NCBI RefSeq assembly: GCF_000510645.1
Contig: NZ_KI783301.1
Location: forward strand, 750,086 to 814,085
Reading direction: 5' to 3'
Source: Thermicanus aegyptius DSM 12793
Lineage (GTDB): Bacteria; Bacillota; Bacilli; Thermicanales; Thermicanaceae
DNA: 64,000 nucleotides
Under the pieces are notes generated by a model. That model searched no databases and was not told where the DNA came from. It saw only the letters and a list, made by a program, of their open reading frames with translations. The translations under genes were made by a program, and so were the position numbers. Shown piece by piece: positions 29,312 to 38,385 of this stretch (position 1 is the first letter of the stretch; each line of letters opens with the position of its first letter).

Positions 29312-30853
29312 ATGGATAGAAATAAACCTGCGGTTGAGATGGTAAATATTACAAAACGTTTTCCCGGAATCGTCGCCAATGATCATATCTCTTTCAAAGT
29401 AAATCAAGGGGAGATTCACGCCCTCCTCGGTGAAAATGGCGCCGGAAAATCGACCTTGATGAACATTCTCTTCGGACTATATCAACCGGACGAAGGAGAG
29501 ATTTACGTTCATGGGGAAAAAGTGGTGATTGACGGCCCAAACAAGGCCATCCGGTTAGGAATCGGGATGGTTCATCAACACTTTAAGCTGGTGGAAACGT
29601 TCACGGTGACGGAAAATATTATCCTGGGGCAGGAACCTACGAAAGGCCTCACGTTAGATTACAAGACGGCTAGAGCCAAGGTGGCCGAACTTTCCCGCCG
29701 ATATGGGCTTGATGTGGACCCGGATGCGAAAATCGGGGAGATCTCGGTGGGAATGCAGCAACGGGTGGAGATCTTAAAGATCCTGTACCGGGGGGCGGAG
29801 ATCCTCATTTTTGATGAACCCACCGCCGTCTTAACCCCGCAGGAGATTGATGAGCTGATGGCCATCATGAAAAACCTGGTTCAGGAAGGAAAGACCATAC
29901 TGCTCATCACCCACAAGTTGAGGGAGATTATGGCCATATCCGATGCCGTAACCATCATACGGCGGGGAAAAGTGATCGAGACGCTGAAAACCTCCGAGAC
30001 CAATCCGGATATGCTGGCGGAGATGATGGTGGGCCGCCATGTCACTTTCCAGGTGGAGAAAGGGCCGTCCAAACCCGGGGAGGTCATCCTTCGGGTGGAA
30101 GGGATTCGTGAAGAGAGCAAGGTGGGTAAGCCCCGTTTAAACGGCATCTCCTTCCAAGTGAGAGCAGGAGAAATTTACGGCATCGCCGGAGTGGATGGGA
30201 ACGGTCAGAGCCAGCTCATCGAAGTGATCACCGGCCTAAAAAAGGCAAGTCATGGAAAAGTTCTATTTAAAGGCCGAGAAATCACCAATCAACCCCCCCG
30301 AAAGATATCTGAACTGGGCATATCACACATTCCCGAAGACAGGCAAAGAAGAGGATTGATCCTCGATTTTACCTTAAGTGAGAATCTCGCGTTAAAAACC
30401 TATTTCCGGCCTGCTTTTCAGCGGAGAGGGTTTCTTCATTATGAGGCGATGAACCGGCAGGCGGAAAGGCTGGTAGAAGAGTTTGATGTGCGGACGCCGA
30501 GCATCCTGAATACCGCCCGGTCTTTATCCGGGGGGAATCAGCAGAAGGCGATTATTGCCCGGGAATATGACGCAGACCCCGATCTTATGATCGCGGCCCA
30601 GCCGACCCGTGGACTTGACGTAGGTGCGATCGAATACATTCATAAGCGTTTGGTTGAATTGAGAGATAAAGGGAAAGCCGTCCTCCTCATTTCATTCGAG
30701 TTGGATGAAATCCTTCAATTATCCGATCGGATCGGAGTTATTTTTAACGGCCAAATCGTAGGGGAGGTCCGACCGGAAGAGACCGATGAGCAGGAGTTGG
30801 GACTGATGATGGCCGGGAGCAAAGTAAAGGAGGTGAAGGAATCCCATGGATAA
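29312..30853 (+). CDS. nupO: Nucleoside ABC transporter ATP-binding protein
   Basis: This tandem ATPase of 513 residues energises the importer. The first nucleotide-binding domain has Walker A GENGAGKST and a divergent signature ISVGMQQR. The second has GVDGNGQSQ in place of a canonical P-loop and a good signature LSGGNQQK, followed by AAQPTRGLDVGA. The degenerate second P-loop is usual in this BMP/ribose-type family. The gene overlaps the next by 8 nt. Confidence 0.93.
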   Translation: MDRNKPAVEMVNITKRFPGIVANDHISFKVNQGEIHALLGENGAGKSTLMNILFGLYQPDEGEIYVHGEKVVIDGPNKAIRLGIGMVHQHFKLVETFTVTENIILGQEPTKGLTLDYKTARAKVAELSRRYGLDVDPDAKIGEISVGMQQRVEILKILYRGAEILIFDEPTAVLTPQEIDELMAIMKNLVQEGKTILLITHKLREIMAISDAVTIIRRGKVIETLKTSETNPDMLAEMMVGRHVTFQVEKGPSKPGEVILRVEGIREESKVGKPRLNGISFQVRAGEIYGIAGVDGNGQSQLIEVITGLKKASHGKVLFKGREITNQPPRKISELGISHIPEDRQRRGLILDFTLSENLALKTYFRPAFQRRGFLHYEAMNRQAERLVEEFDVRTPSILNTARSLSGGNQQKAIIAREYDADPDLMIAAQPTRGLDVGAIEYIHKRLVELRDKGKAVLLISFELDEILQLSDRIGVIFNGQIVGEVRPEETDEQELGLMMAGSKVKEVKESHG

Positions 30854-31916
30854 AGTGCTGCGCATATTTTCGAAGGATTCCTTTTATATCCCCCTCATTG
30901 CCATCATCCTCGGCCTTTTATTAGGGGCTCTCATCATGCTGGCGGGAGGATATCAGCCGATGGTGGCATACACCTCCCTTTTTAACAAGGTTTTTGGGGA
31001 TCTTTATAATATAGGGGAAACGGTCCGGGAGGTAACCCCCCTGATTCTCACCGGATTATCGGTTGCCTTCGCTTTTCGCACAGGTCTCTTTAACATCGGC
31101 GCTTCCGGACAGATGATGATGGGTATGACCGGAGCCACCTTGATCGGCATTACGGTAAACCTTCCCTGGTTCCTCCATGTTCCTTTGGCCATCCTTGCAG
31201 GAGGTCTTTTAGGCGGGCTCTGGGGAGCGATCGCAGGCTATCTGAAGGCGAAGAGGGGCATCAATGAGGTAATCACCACCATCATGTTAAATTGGATCTC
31301 CCTCTATCTTTCCAACTACATCATCGCCAATTATCTCTTTGATCCCAAGAATAAACAGCGTTCTCTTTACATCCAGGATACCGCCTCCATCTCCATGCCC
31401 TGGCTCTCCAATCTCTTTAACCATGCCCGCATGAATTGGGGCATCATTCTCGCCTTGCTGGCGGCCATCCTGTTCTACATTCTCCTCTGGAAGACGAAGA
31501 TGGGCTATGAACTGAGGGCGGTGGGATTTAACCCTCATGCCTCGGAATATGCGGGGATTAACGTGAGCCGAAATGTGATGGCCTCCATGTTTATTGCCGG
31601 AATTTTCTCCGGCGTGGCGGGCGTGATTCAGATTTTGGGAGTTTACCATTATCAAACCGTTACCGCCGCCTTACCCAGCCAAGGCTTCGACGCCATCGCC
31701 GTCGCCCTTTTGGGCGGAAATACGCCGGTTGGGGTGATCCTAGCCGCATTCCTGTTCGGAGCATTAAACTACGGCTCTGCGGGAATGAAATTTGGGGCGG
31801 AGGTGCCTCCGGAAATTATCCGGGTCGTCATTGCTTCCATCATCTTCTTTATCGCCGCCCACGGTTTCATTCGCATCTTTCTTAAACCGTTCCGGAAGGG
31901 AGAGAAGGCCGGATGA
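30846..31916 (+). CDS. nupP: Nucleoside ABC transporter permease
   Basis: This 356-residue integral membrane protein of the BPD_transp_2 class has about eight to ten hydrophobic segments. The conserved GLFNIGASGQMMMG and LGGNTPVGVILAAFLFGAL regions are present. It is translated from an ATG inside the end of nupO and overlaps nupQ by 4 nt. It is the first of two dissimilar permeases forming the channel. Confidence 0.92.
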   Translation: MDKVLRIFSKDSFYIPLIAIILGLLLGALIMLAGGYQPMVAYTSLFNKVFGDLYNIGETVREVTPLILTGLSVAFAFRTGLFNIGASGQMMMGMTGATLIGITVNLPWFLHVPLAILAGGLLGGLWGAIAGYLKAKRGINEVITTIMLNWISLYLSNYIIANYLFDPKNKQRSLYIQDTASISMPWLSNLFNHARMNWGIILALLAAILFYILLWKTKMGYELRAVGFNPHASEYAGINVSRNVMASMFIAGIFSGVAGVIQILGVYHYQTVTAALPSQGFDAIAVALLGGNTPVGVILAAFLFGALNYGSAGMKFGAEVPPEIIRVVIASIIFFIAAHGFIRIFLKPFRKGEKAG

Positions 31917-32884
31917 TCTCTGCCATCTTGACAGATATCAGCCAATTGATCAATATCACCTTAGTCTTTTCCACTTCCCTCATTTTGACGGCCATGGGAG
32001 GAATTCATTCGGAAAGGTCGGGCGTCGTCAATATCGGTTTGGAAGGGTTGATGATGAGCGGCGCCTTTGCCGCCGCCGTGTCCGCCTATTTCCTGGAGCA
32101 GGCCGGATGGGGAATTTGGGGAGCCTGGATGGGGCTCGTTGCCGCGGCTCTCTTTGGTGCTTTTTTTGCCCTTCTTCATGCGGTGGCAAGCGTCACTTTT
32201 AAGGCAGATCAGGTCGTGAGCGGTGTTGTCATCAATCTTCTCGCGGCAGGCCTTACCGTCTATCTCGTTAAGGTTCTTTTTGAAGGGGCAGGGGAAACGA
32301 AAACCTTGCATGCGGCGGTCTTTTCCAAAGTCTCCATTCCCGTTCTTGCCGACATTCCTTATGTGGGTTATGCCTTCTTTCAGGCGTATCCAACCACCTA
32401 TCTGGCGATCCTTATTGTCCTATTCACCTATTTTCTTCTCTGGAAGACCCGCTTCGGACTACGACTTCGTTCGGTCGGGGAGAATCCCGGCGCCGCCGAT
32501 ACGTTGGGGATTCATGTGCAGGTGATCCGCTATATCGGTGTGATGATCAGCGGTGCCTATGCAGGGCTCGGAGGGGCCACCATCGCCCTTACGACGACGG
32601 CCAACTACTCCCACAACACCATATCGGGGCAAGGGTTTATCGCCATTGCCTCCATGATCTTCGGGAAATGGCATCCCTTCGGCGCATTGGGAGCCGCTCT
32701 TCTTTTCGGCATGGCCACAGGGCTTAAGAACTTCATCCAACTCTTCCCTTGGGCGAAGATGATTCCCACCGAATTTATCTTTATGATCCCCTATATCTTG
32801 ACGATCCTGGTGCTGGCCGGAGCGGTGGGAAAAGCCACTCCGCCGGCAGCCTTGGGCCAGCCCTATGATCCGGCCAAAAGATAA
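31913..32884 (+). CDS. nupQ: Nucleoside ABC transporter permease
   Basis: This second permease subunit has 323 residues and multiple membrane spans. The HSERSGVVNIGLEGLMMSGAF segment and the GLGGATIAL and GQGFIAIASMIFGKWHPFGA motifs mark the family. It starts inside the nupP stop codon. The gene ends the importer operon and is followed by a terminator. Confidence 0.92.
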   Translation: MISAILTDISQLINITLVFSTSLILTAMGGIHSERSGVVNIGLEGLMMSGAFAAAVSAYFLEQAGWGIWGAWMGLVAAALFGAFFALLHAVASVTFKADQVVSGVVINLLAAGLTVYLVKVLFEGAGETKTLHAAVFSKVSIPVLADIPYVGYAFFQAYPTTYLAILIVLFTYFLLWKTRFGLRLRSVGENPGAADTLGIHVQVIRYIGVMISGAYAGLGGATIALTTTANYSHNTISGQGFIAIASMIFGKWHPFGALGAALLFGMATGLKNFIQLFPWAKMIPTEFIFMIPYILTILVLAGAVGKATPPAALGQPYDPAKR

Positions 32885-32955
32885 GAGGATGGGATAAAAT
32901 CTCATTGCTCAATGTTCATCACAAGATAAAGCATTACGATCTTTTTTCAACGGGT

Positions 32956-32993
32956 AAGGAATCGCTCCTCATGTAAGGGCGATTCCTTTTTTT
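32956..32993 (+). terminator. nup operon terminator
   Basis: AAGGAATCGC pairs with GCGATTCCTT around a 13-nt loop and is followed by seven T. Confidence 0.88.
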
Positions 32994-33098
32994 GGTTCCG
33001 TTTGATTAGGTATTTTTTCCATCCACCTTTTTATCGTCTATAAATGTCCGGGTAAACCATACTAAGGTTATCTTCGCCTTAGGAAGGGGGGTTATCCC

Positions 33099-33260
33099 AT
33101 GGATTGGAGTTGTCCTTATTGCGGCTACCAACACGGTTTTTATTTCGAGGATGATCAATTGTCGGGCATGGTCTGCCTGCGTCCGGAATGCGGTCGTTTT
33201 GACCCCTTCGACGAGAAGGAAGGGGAGAAGCGGGAGAAGCTTTATGACTCCGACCTGTAA
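33099..33260 (+). CDS. Small zinc-ribbon protein, 53 residues
   Basis: A short reading frame starts at an ATG preceded by AGGAAGGGGGG. The protein begins MDWSCPYCGY and has a second pair in VCLRPECGRF, giving Cys at residues 5, 8, 26 and 31, spaced as a zinc ribbon (CxxC...CxxxxC). The C-terminal half is highly charged. It lies in a gap after the nup terminator and 75 nt before ymfI, on the same strand. I do not recognise a named family. The good ribosome site and the paired cysteines support it as real. Confidence 0.65.
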   Translation: MDWSCPYCGYQHGFYFEDDQLSGMVCLRPECGRFDPFDEKEGEKREKLYDSDL

Positions 33261-33335
33261 TGAAGATGCCCTTCCCCTTGTAGAGCCGTCCCAAATCGGC
33301 TACTCTTACATTGTAGAAGGAAAGGGGAATGGGAA

Positions 33336-34055
33336 TTGAAAACGATTTTGATAACAGGCGCTTCCGGTGGCATCGGGAGCAGGATCGCCTGCGAAGTGGC
33401 GAATGAGGAGACCTTCCTCGTCCTGCAAGGCAGGAATCGGGAGACCCTTGAAGCGGTGAAAAAGAAAGTATTGGCAAAGGGAGCGGCAGCCGAACTCTGG
33501 GTTTCCGATTTTCGCCGTCTCCATACGGAGGAGGTTGCGAAAGAGACGTCTCTTCAGAATGTGGACATCTACATTCACTGCAGCGGGAATTCCCTTTATA
33601 AGCTCATTACAGATACCTCGGAGGAGGAGTGGGATGCCCTCTTCGCCGTACATATTAAAAGCGCCTTTCTCATCAGCCGGCGGTTGATTCCCTATATGAT
33701 TCGCCGGAGGTGGGGTAGGATTCTCTTGATCTCTTCCATCTGGGGGGAAGCGGGAGCCGCCATGGAGGTGGCCTACTCGGCGGCAAAAGGGGCCGTCGGC
33801 CTCTACACCAAAGCCTTGGCGAAGGAGTTGGCCCCCTCCGGCATTACGGTCAATGCCATCGCTCCGGGGGCGATCGATACCCCCATGATGCGGGAGGATT
33901 TTGCAGAAGAGGAAATCAAGGAGATCGCCGGGCGAATTCCTGCGGGGAGGTTGGGAACACCGGAAGAGGTGGCTCATCTCGCCCGTTTCCTGATTCGCGA
34001 AGAGAGCGCCTACATCACCGGACAAATCCTTCATGTGAACGGGGGCTGGTTATAG
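33336..34055 (+). CDS. ymfI: Short-chain dehydrogenase/reductase YmfI
   Basis: This 239-residue NAD(P)-dependent oxidoreductase of the SDR family has the cofactor loop GASGGIGS, the catalytic Ser in ISSIWG and the YSAAK motif, with a C-terminal ITGQILHVNGGW typical of FabG-like members. The substrate is unknown. Start is TTG with AAGGGGAATGGGA upstream. In B. subtilis ymfI follows two M16 peptidase genes (ymfF, ymfH); these are absent here and the nup operon lies upstream instead. Confidence 0.9.
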   Translation: MKTILITGASGGIGSRIACEVANEETFLVLQGRNRETLEAVKKKVLAKGAAAELWVSDFRRLHTEEVAKETSLQNVDIYIHCSGNSLYKLITDTSEEEWDALFAVHIKSAFLISRRLIPYMIRRRWGRILLISSIWGEAGAAMEVAYSAAKGAVGLYTKALAKELAPSGITVNAIAPGAIDTPMMREDFAEEEIKEIAGRIPAGRLGTPEEVAHLARFLIREESAYITGQILHVNGGWL

Positions 34056-34208
34056 GCTTATCGGAATCCTTCCGAAAGGAACCTGCAAAGGTTTGAAAAA
34101 CCAAAAATCATAAGGCGACACAAAGGTGCCACAGAGGAGATGAATAATTCCCCGGTCAACCGATCATATTATGGATGTAACTTGATGATGAAGAAAGGGG
34201 TATAGGAA

Positions 34209-34451
34209 ATGTCCGTACTCGATAACTTTGATCAATGGAAATCTTTTTTGCATGATCGGATTGAACAGGCGAAAGCCGCGGGCATGAGTCAAGATACCAT
34301 AGCCAATCTGGCAAGTCATATCGGCGATTACCTGTCCAAGGCGGTCGATCCGAAAAACCGGGAAGAGCGGCTCCTCTCCGAAATGTGGAAGGTAGCCGAT
34401 GAGGAAGAGCAAAAGGCGTTGGCCAATGTGATGGTGAAAATGGTCCAGTAG
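34209..34451 (+). CDS. ymfJ: DUF3243 family protein YmfJ
   Basis: This 80-residue, probably all-helical soluble protein belongs to DUF3243, found next to ymfI and ymfK in Bacillales. The function is unknown. The sequence MSVLDNFDQWKSFLHDRI and GDYLSKAVDPKNREERLL is characteristic. GAAAGGGG precedes the ATG. It is followed by a long hairpin. Confidence 0.85.
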   Translation: MSVLDNFDQWKSFLHDRIEQAKAAGMSQDTIANLASHIGDYLSKAVDPKNREERLLSEMWKVADEEEQKALANVMVKMVQ

Positions 34452-34474
34452 TACCGATCAGATGAATAGGTAAC

Positions 34475-34509
34475 GCAAAACCCTTCTTGTTTATCAAGAA
34501 GGGTTTTGC
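34475..34509 (+). terminator. ymfJ terminator (15-bp perfect inverted repeat)
   Basis: GCAAAACCCTTCTTG and its exact complement flank a 5-nt loop. The stem core is followed by TTTT on one side and preceded by AAAA on the other, so it could act in both directions. Confidence 0.85.
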
Positions 34510-34533
34510 ATTATCCTTTTTACCAAAATGTTT

Positions 34534-34563
34534 TTGCAGAAAAAAAGTAAAATGGTGTAGAAT
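34534..34563 (+). promoter_or_regulatory. Predicted promoter for ymfK
   Basis: TTGCAG and TAGAAT are 18 nt apart, 34 nt before the ymfK ATG and just after the ymfJ terminator. Confidence 0.5.
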
Positions 34564-34596
34564 GAAAGTATCCGAAACGGGAACGAGGAGAAGTGA

Positions 34597-35379
34597 ATGG
34601 ATGAAGGAAAAGAAGTAAAAGAATGGTATTTTGAGTATGAAATCCACAGGAATCGCCCCGGCCTTTTAGGGGATATCGCCTCCCTTTTCGGGATGTTAAA
34701 TATTAATATAGAGGCCATCAATGGGGTGGAAAATGAACGGAGGGGACTCCTTCTTCAGTGCGATGATGAAAAAAAGATGAGCTTTATTGAATCCCTCCTC
34801 AAGCAAATCCCCAACATTACGGTAACCGCTTTTCGCCCCCTCTCCATGCTGGATCGGCTGGTGATTCGCCATGGGCGGTACATAAGCCGCGATGTTACCG
34901 ATCGGAAGACGTTTCGCTTCACCCGGGAAGAATTAGGTCTTCTGGTGGATTTTCTTGGAGAAATTTGTAAAAGGGAGGGAAACCAGCTGATTGGAGTGCG
35001 GGGAATGCCAAGGGTTGGGAAGACGGAGTCTACCATCGCCGCCAGCGTCCATGCCAATAAACGCTGGATCGTCATTTCCTCCACCCTCTTGAAACAGACG
35101 ATGGCGACCACTCTAGCGGAGGACGAATACTCCCCCCATCATATCTATTTAATTGACAGCATGGTTACCTGGTTACGGGGAAGCGAACGTCATCAAAGTT
35201 TAGTCCGGGAAATTCTCCAAATGCCTGCCACCAAGATCATCGAGCATCCAGACATCTTCGTCCATGAGACAGAGTACCGTTGGGAAGATTTTGATGCGAT
35301 CATCGAGATTCGCAACCATGAAGGCGAAGAGATTAAGTATAACCTTTTGGAGTTAAAAAGGAATACGACCGATTTCTGA
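34597..35379 (+). CDS. ymfK: DUF3388 protein YmfK (ACT-like domain plus P-loop-like segment)
   Basis: The function is unknown. The 260-residue protein begins with an ACT-like regulatory fold (YEIHRNRPGLLGDIASLFG, then INIEAINGVEN), and at about residues 133-145 has RGMPRVGKTES, which resembles a Walker A loop. The rest is the DUF3388 region. The family is conserved upstream of rodZ in Bacillales. GAACGAGGAGAAG is the ribosome site. A convincing Walker B was not seen, so nucleotide binding is only a possibility. Confidence 0.82.
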   Translation: MDEGKEVKEWYFEYEIHRNRPGLLGDIASLFGMLNINIEAINGVENERRGLLLQCDDEKKMSFIESLLKQIPNITVTAFRPLSMLDRLVIRHGRYISRDVTDRKTFRFTREELGLLVDFLGEICKREGNQLIGVRGMPRVGKTESTIAASVHANKRWIVISSTLLKQTMATTLAEDEYSPHHIYLIDSMVTWLRGSERHQSLVREILQMPATKIIEHPDIFVHETEYRWEDFDAIIEIRNHEGEEIKYNLLELKRNTTDF

Positions 35380-35401
35380 ATGCGAACGAAAGGGTGAAAA
35401 T

Positions 35402-36280
35402 ATGGGAGAGCTGGGGCTTGTTTTAAAAAAGAGGCGGGAAGAGAAACATTTAACGTTGGACGATTTGCAAGAAATCACCAAAATCCAGAAACGGTACATT
35501 GATGCCATTGAAAAGGGAAATTACCACCTGCTTCCGGGCCCTTTTTATACCCGGGCGTTTATTCGGAACTTGGCAGAGACGCTCTCGCTCAATCCGGATC
35601 AACTTTTGGAACAATATGAAAGTGAATTGCCTTCAGTTGAACCGGAACCCCTAGAAACCATTCCACGCAGACGGAGAAGCCTGAACCGACCTTCGATTTT
35701 CGGACCGTGGATCACCAAAGTTCTTCTCTTTCTCTTCGTTTTGATCATCCTCTTCATCATCTACATGTTTATTGTGCGACAGTTCCCGGCCGCTCCACCC
35801 CAGGAAGCGGAGAAGAATCCCCCTCAAGTTCAAGAAAATTTTCCAAAAACCTCCTCTCCCACATCGAATCAGACAGGAACCAATGGTGGAGGAGCCGCGT
35901 CAGTTAATGAAGGAGGCACTTCTCCAGCGCCTTCCCCGGCGAAGGAACCGATCCTTACATTTGTGAAGGAGGAAGGGAAGACCAGCTATTATCAGATCAG
36001 CAATGTGGACTATATTTCCCTGCAGGTCTCAACGCCCCGGGGTCCTTGCTGGATGGAAGTAAGAAAAGGGAAAAAAGGGAAAGTAATTTATTCGGCCACT
36101 CTCCCGGAAAAACAGGAGATGAAATGGGAATTTACCGATTCAAACAATGCATATATTCGTTTGGGCGCCACGCAAAACGTCGATGTGACGGTCAATGGGA
36201 AACCGGTCTCGCTGGCCGGGAAAAAAGATGTATACCGCTTGGATATCACCTTAGTGGGAACCACATCTGCAACTCCTTAG
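35402..36280 (+). CDS. rodZ: RodZ-family helix-turn-helix membrane protein
   Basis: RodZ links MreB to the elongasome for rod shape. The 292-residue protein has a cytoplasmic HTH_25 domain (residues ~1-70, LGLVLKKRREEKHLTLDDLQ with core visible), one membrane span (~103-125), a Pro/Ser/Thr/Asn-rich external linker, and a C-terminal beta-rich DUF4115 domain. The position between ymfK and pgsA corresponds to B. subtilis ymfM. AGGGTGAAAAT precedes the ATG. Confidence 0.88.
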   Translation: MGELGLVLKKRREEKHLTLDDLQEITKIQKRYIDAIEKGNYHLLPGPFYTRAFIRNLAETLSLNPDQLLEQYESELPSVEPEPLETIPRRRRSLNRPSIFGPWITKVLLFLFVLIILFIIYMFIVRQFPAAPPQEAEKNPPQVQENFPKTSSPTSNQTGTNGGGAASVNEGGTSPAPSPAKEPILTFVKEEGKTSYYQISNVDYISLQVSTPRGPCWMEVRKGKKGKVIYSATLPEKQEMKWEFTDSNNAYIRLGATQNVDVTVNGKPVSLAGKKDVYRLDITLVGTTSATP

Positions 36281-36398
36281 GGGACTTATCCCATGGGAAC
36301 CTCTTAAAGGCATACCCCATCTCCTTTTTGCCTGATCTCTTTTTCCTCTTCTCTTGGTGTTCGTTTTCTTCCCAGATGCTCCGGATGATTCTATGACT

Positions 36399-36427
36399 TT
36401 GACACCCATGGGGGAAAAAGGTATACT
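36399..36427 (+). promoter_or_regulatory. Predicted strong sigma-A promoter for rimO
   Basis: A perfect TTGACA and TATACT are spaced 17 nt apart. Transcription would start near 36434. This rules out the far-upstream in-frame start codons for rimO. Confidence 0.8.
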
Positions 36428-36455
36428 GGATGGAGGAAGAAGGATGGAGGTTGTT

Positions 36456-37799
36456 ATGCAACAGAAGCATGGAGAAGAGAAAGTAGCCATTGTCACCCTT
36501 GGGTGTGAAAAAAATAAAGTAGATTCGGAGATCATGTCCGATCTCATCGATCGGAAAGGGTACCAATTGGTGGATCGACCGGAAGAAGCGACGGTCGTTA
36601 TCGTGAACACCTGCGGATTTATCGATGCAGCTAAAGAAGAATCGATCGACACCATTCTGGAAGTTGCCCGGTTAAAGGGGCACGGCCAACTGAAATCGCT
36701 CATCGTGGCGGGATGCCTAACAGAACGGTATCAGGAAATTCTCCTGCAGGAAATGCCTGAGATTGATGGGCTGGTGGGGACGGGGAATATTGATAAAATC
36801 ACCGCCGTCATCGAGGAATCCCTGGCGGGGAGACATCCTGTTTATGTGGGAAATCCTGCCTTTTCATATGAAAATATTTCCCGAAAGCGCAGGGAAAAAC
36901 GTGCTTCTGCTTTCGTGAAGATCGCCGAAGGGTGCAATAACCAATGTACATTTTGTGCGATCCCCATCATGAGGGGAAAGCTTCGTTCCCGTACGATTGC
37001 GTCGGTCACCCGGGAAGTACGGCAACTGGTTGAGGAAGGGGTTAAAGAGGTCTCCCTGATCGCCCAGGATCTTTCCAATTATGGGGTGGACCTGACCGGA
37101 CGCTCCCTTTTGCCGGACCTTCTTCGGTCTTTGCAGGAGATTCCTCAGCTTTCTTGGATTCGTCTTCATTACCTTTATCCCGGTGCTTTCAGCGATGAAC
37201 TCCTGGAAACGATGGCCACTTGCGATAAAGTGGTTCCTTATGCGGATATTCCCCTTCAACATAGCGAAGACTCCATTTTACGCCGAATGAGAAGGCCGGG
37301 TTATCAAACGGATATCCGGAATCTCCTACGACGGATTCGGGATAGAATCCCCGATGTGGCCATTCGCACATCCATCATTGTTGGTTTTCCCGGCGAGACG
37401 GAAGAGGATTTTGAAAACCTGCTTTCTTTCATTAAGGAAGTAAAGTTTGACCGTCTCGGAGTATTTACCTATTCCCAAGAAGAAGGAACCCCTGCGGCTC
37501 GTCTCAAGGAACAGGTAGCGGATGAGGTGAAGGAGGAACGGGCCGGTCGGTTGATGGAGATTCAACGACGCATCACTGCGGAGCGAAACAGCCGCTTTGT
37601 TGGGCGGATTCTTCCCGTATTGGTAGAGAAAAAGGATGAAAAAAACGGAGTTTACATCGGCAGAACCCCTTATGATGCGGTGGAGGTAGATGGAGAGGTA
37701 TATCTCACCGGTTACCGGGGAGATGTGGGGGAGATCATCCCCGTCCGCATCACCCATTCCTATGATTATGATTTAGCGGGGGTGGCCATAAATCGTTGA
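36456..37799 (+). CDS. rimO: Ribosomal protein S12 methylthiotransferase RimO
   Basis: RimO is a radical-SAM enzyme that methylthiolates an Asp of S12. The 447-residue protein has the N-terminal UPF0004 domain with cluster cysteines in TLGCEKN, NTCGF and AGCLTER, the radical-SAM motif GCNNQCTFC, and a C-terminal TRAM domain. The TLGCEKN form marks RimO rather than MiaB. ATG at 36456 is chosen because GGAGG ends 5 nt before it and the predicted transcript starts at about 36434; ATG at 36444 is the alternative. It overlaps pgsA by 4 nt. Confidence 0.93.
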   Translation: MQQKHGEEKVAIVTLGCEKNKVDSEIMSDLIDRKGYQLVDRPEEATVVIVNTCGFIDAAKEESIDTILEVARLKGHGQLKSLIVAGCLTERYQEILLQEMPEIDGLVGTGNIDKITAVIEESLAGRHPVYVGNPAFSYENISRKRREKRASAFVKIAEGCNNQCTFCAIPIMRGKLRSRTIASVTREVRQLVEEGVKEVSLIAQDLSNYGVDLTGRSLLPDLLRSLQEIPQLSWIRLHYLYPGAFSDELLETMATCDKVVPYADIPLQHSEDSILRRMRRPGYQTDIRNLLRRIRDRIPDVAIRTSIIVGFPGETEEDFENLLSFIKEVKFDRLGVFTYSQEEGTPAARLKEQVADEVKEERAGRLMEIQRRITAERNSRFVGRILPVLVEKKDEKNGVYIGRTPYDAVEVDGEVYLTGYRGDVGEIIPVRITHSYDYDLAGVAINR

Positions 37800-38380
37800 A
37801 TCTTCCTAATCGTCTTACCCTGGCACGCGTCCTCATCATCCCTTTTTTTATGGTGGCGATCTTAACCTATGAGAAATATCCATGGGGCTACTTCGTTTGG
37901 GGAGAGGAAACCCTTTCCTATAACGAGGCGGTCGCCCTTTTCCTCTTTCTGATTGCTGCTTTGACGGATCAATTGGATGGCTACTTGGCCCGGAAGATGG
38001 GACTTATCACCAATTTCGGCAAGTTGATGGATCCCCTCGCCGACAAGATGCTGGTAACGGCTGCCTTGGTCATGCTGGTTCAGCTTGGAAGGATACCGGC
38101 ATGGATGGTCATCCTCATCCTGAGCCGGGAGTTTGCCGTCTCCGGGTTACGGATGATTGCCGCTTCGGAAGGAATGGTGATGGCGGCAGGCCCCTGGGGA
38201 AAGTTGAAAACCGTCTTACAGATGATTGCCATCTCTTTGCTCATCGTGCATAATCTCCCCTTCTCATTTCTCCATTTGCCTTTAGATCAGATCATGTTAT
38301 GGGCGGCACTCATGGTTACCCTGATCTCCGGGTTTGATTATTTCTGGAAAAATCCCCACATTTGGAGAGGAGAGAGTTGA
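37796..38380 (+). CDS. pgsA: CDP-diacylglycerol-glycerol-3-phosphate 3-phosphatidyltransferase
   Basis: PgsA makes phosphatidylglycerol phosphate, the committed step to phosphatidylglycerol and cardiolipin. The 194-residue membrane protein holds the CDP-alcohol phosphotransferase motif DGYLAR...G...D...D (DQLDGYLARKMG, then FGKLMDPLADK) and about five membrane spans. The TTG start overlaps the rimO stop, with GGGGGTGG upstream. Its 3' end supplies the ribosome site of cinA. Confidence 0.94.
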   Translation: MNLPNRLTLARVLIIPFFMVAILTYEKYPWGYFVWGEETLSYNEAVALFLFLIAALTDQLDGYLARKMGLITNFGKLMDPLADKMLVTAALVMLVQLGRIPAWMVILILSREFAVSGLRMIAASEGMVMAAGPWGKLKTVLQMIAISLLIVHNLPFSFLHLPLDQIMLWAALMVTLISGFDYFWKNPHIWRGES

Positions 38381-38385
38381 GGAAC

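Noticed and set aside
36354-36455. Longer RimO N-terminus
   Set aside because: The codons overlap and precede the predicted promoter, so they would not be transcribed from it.
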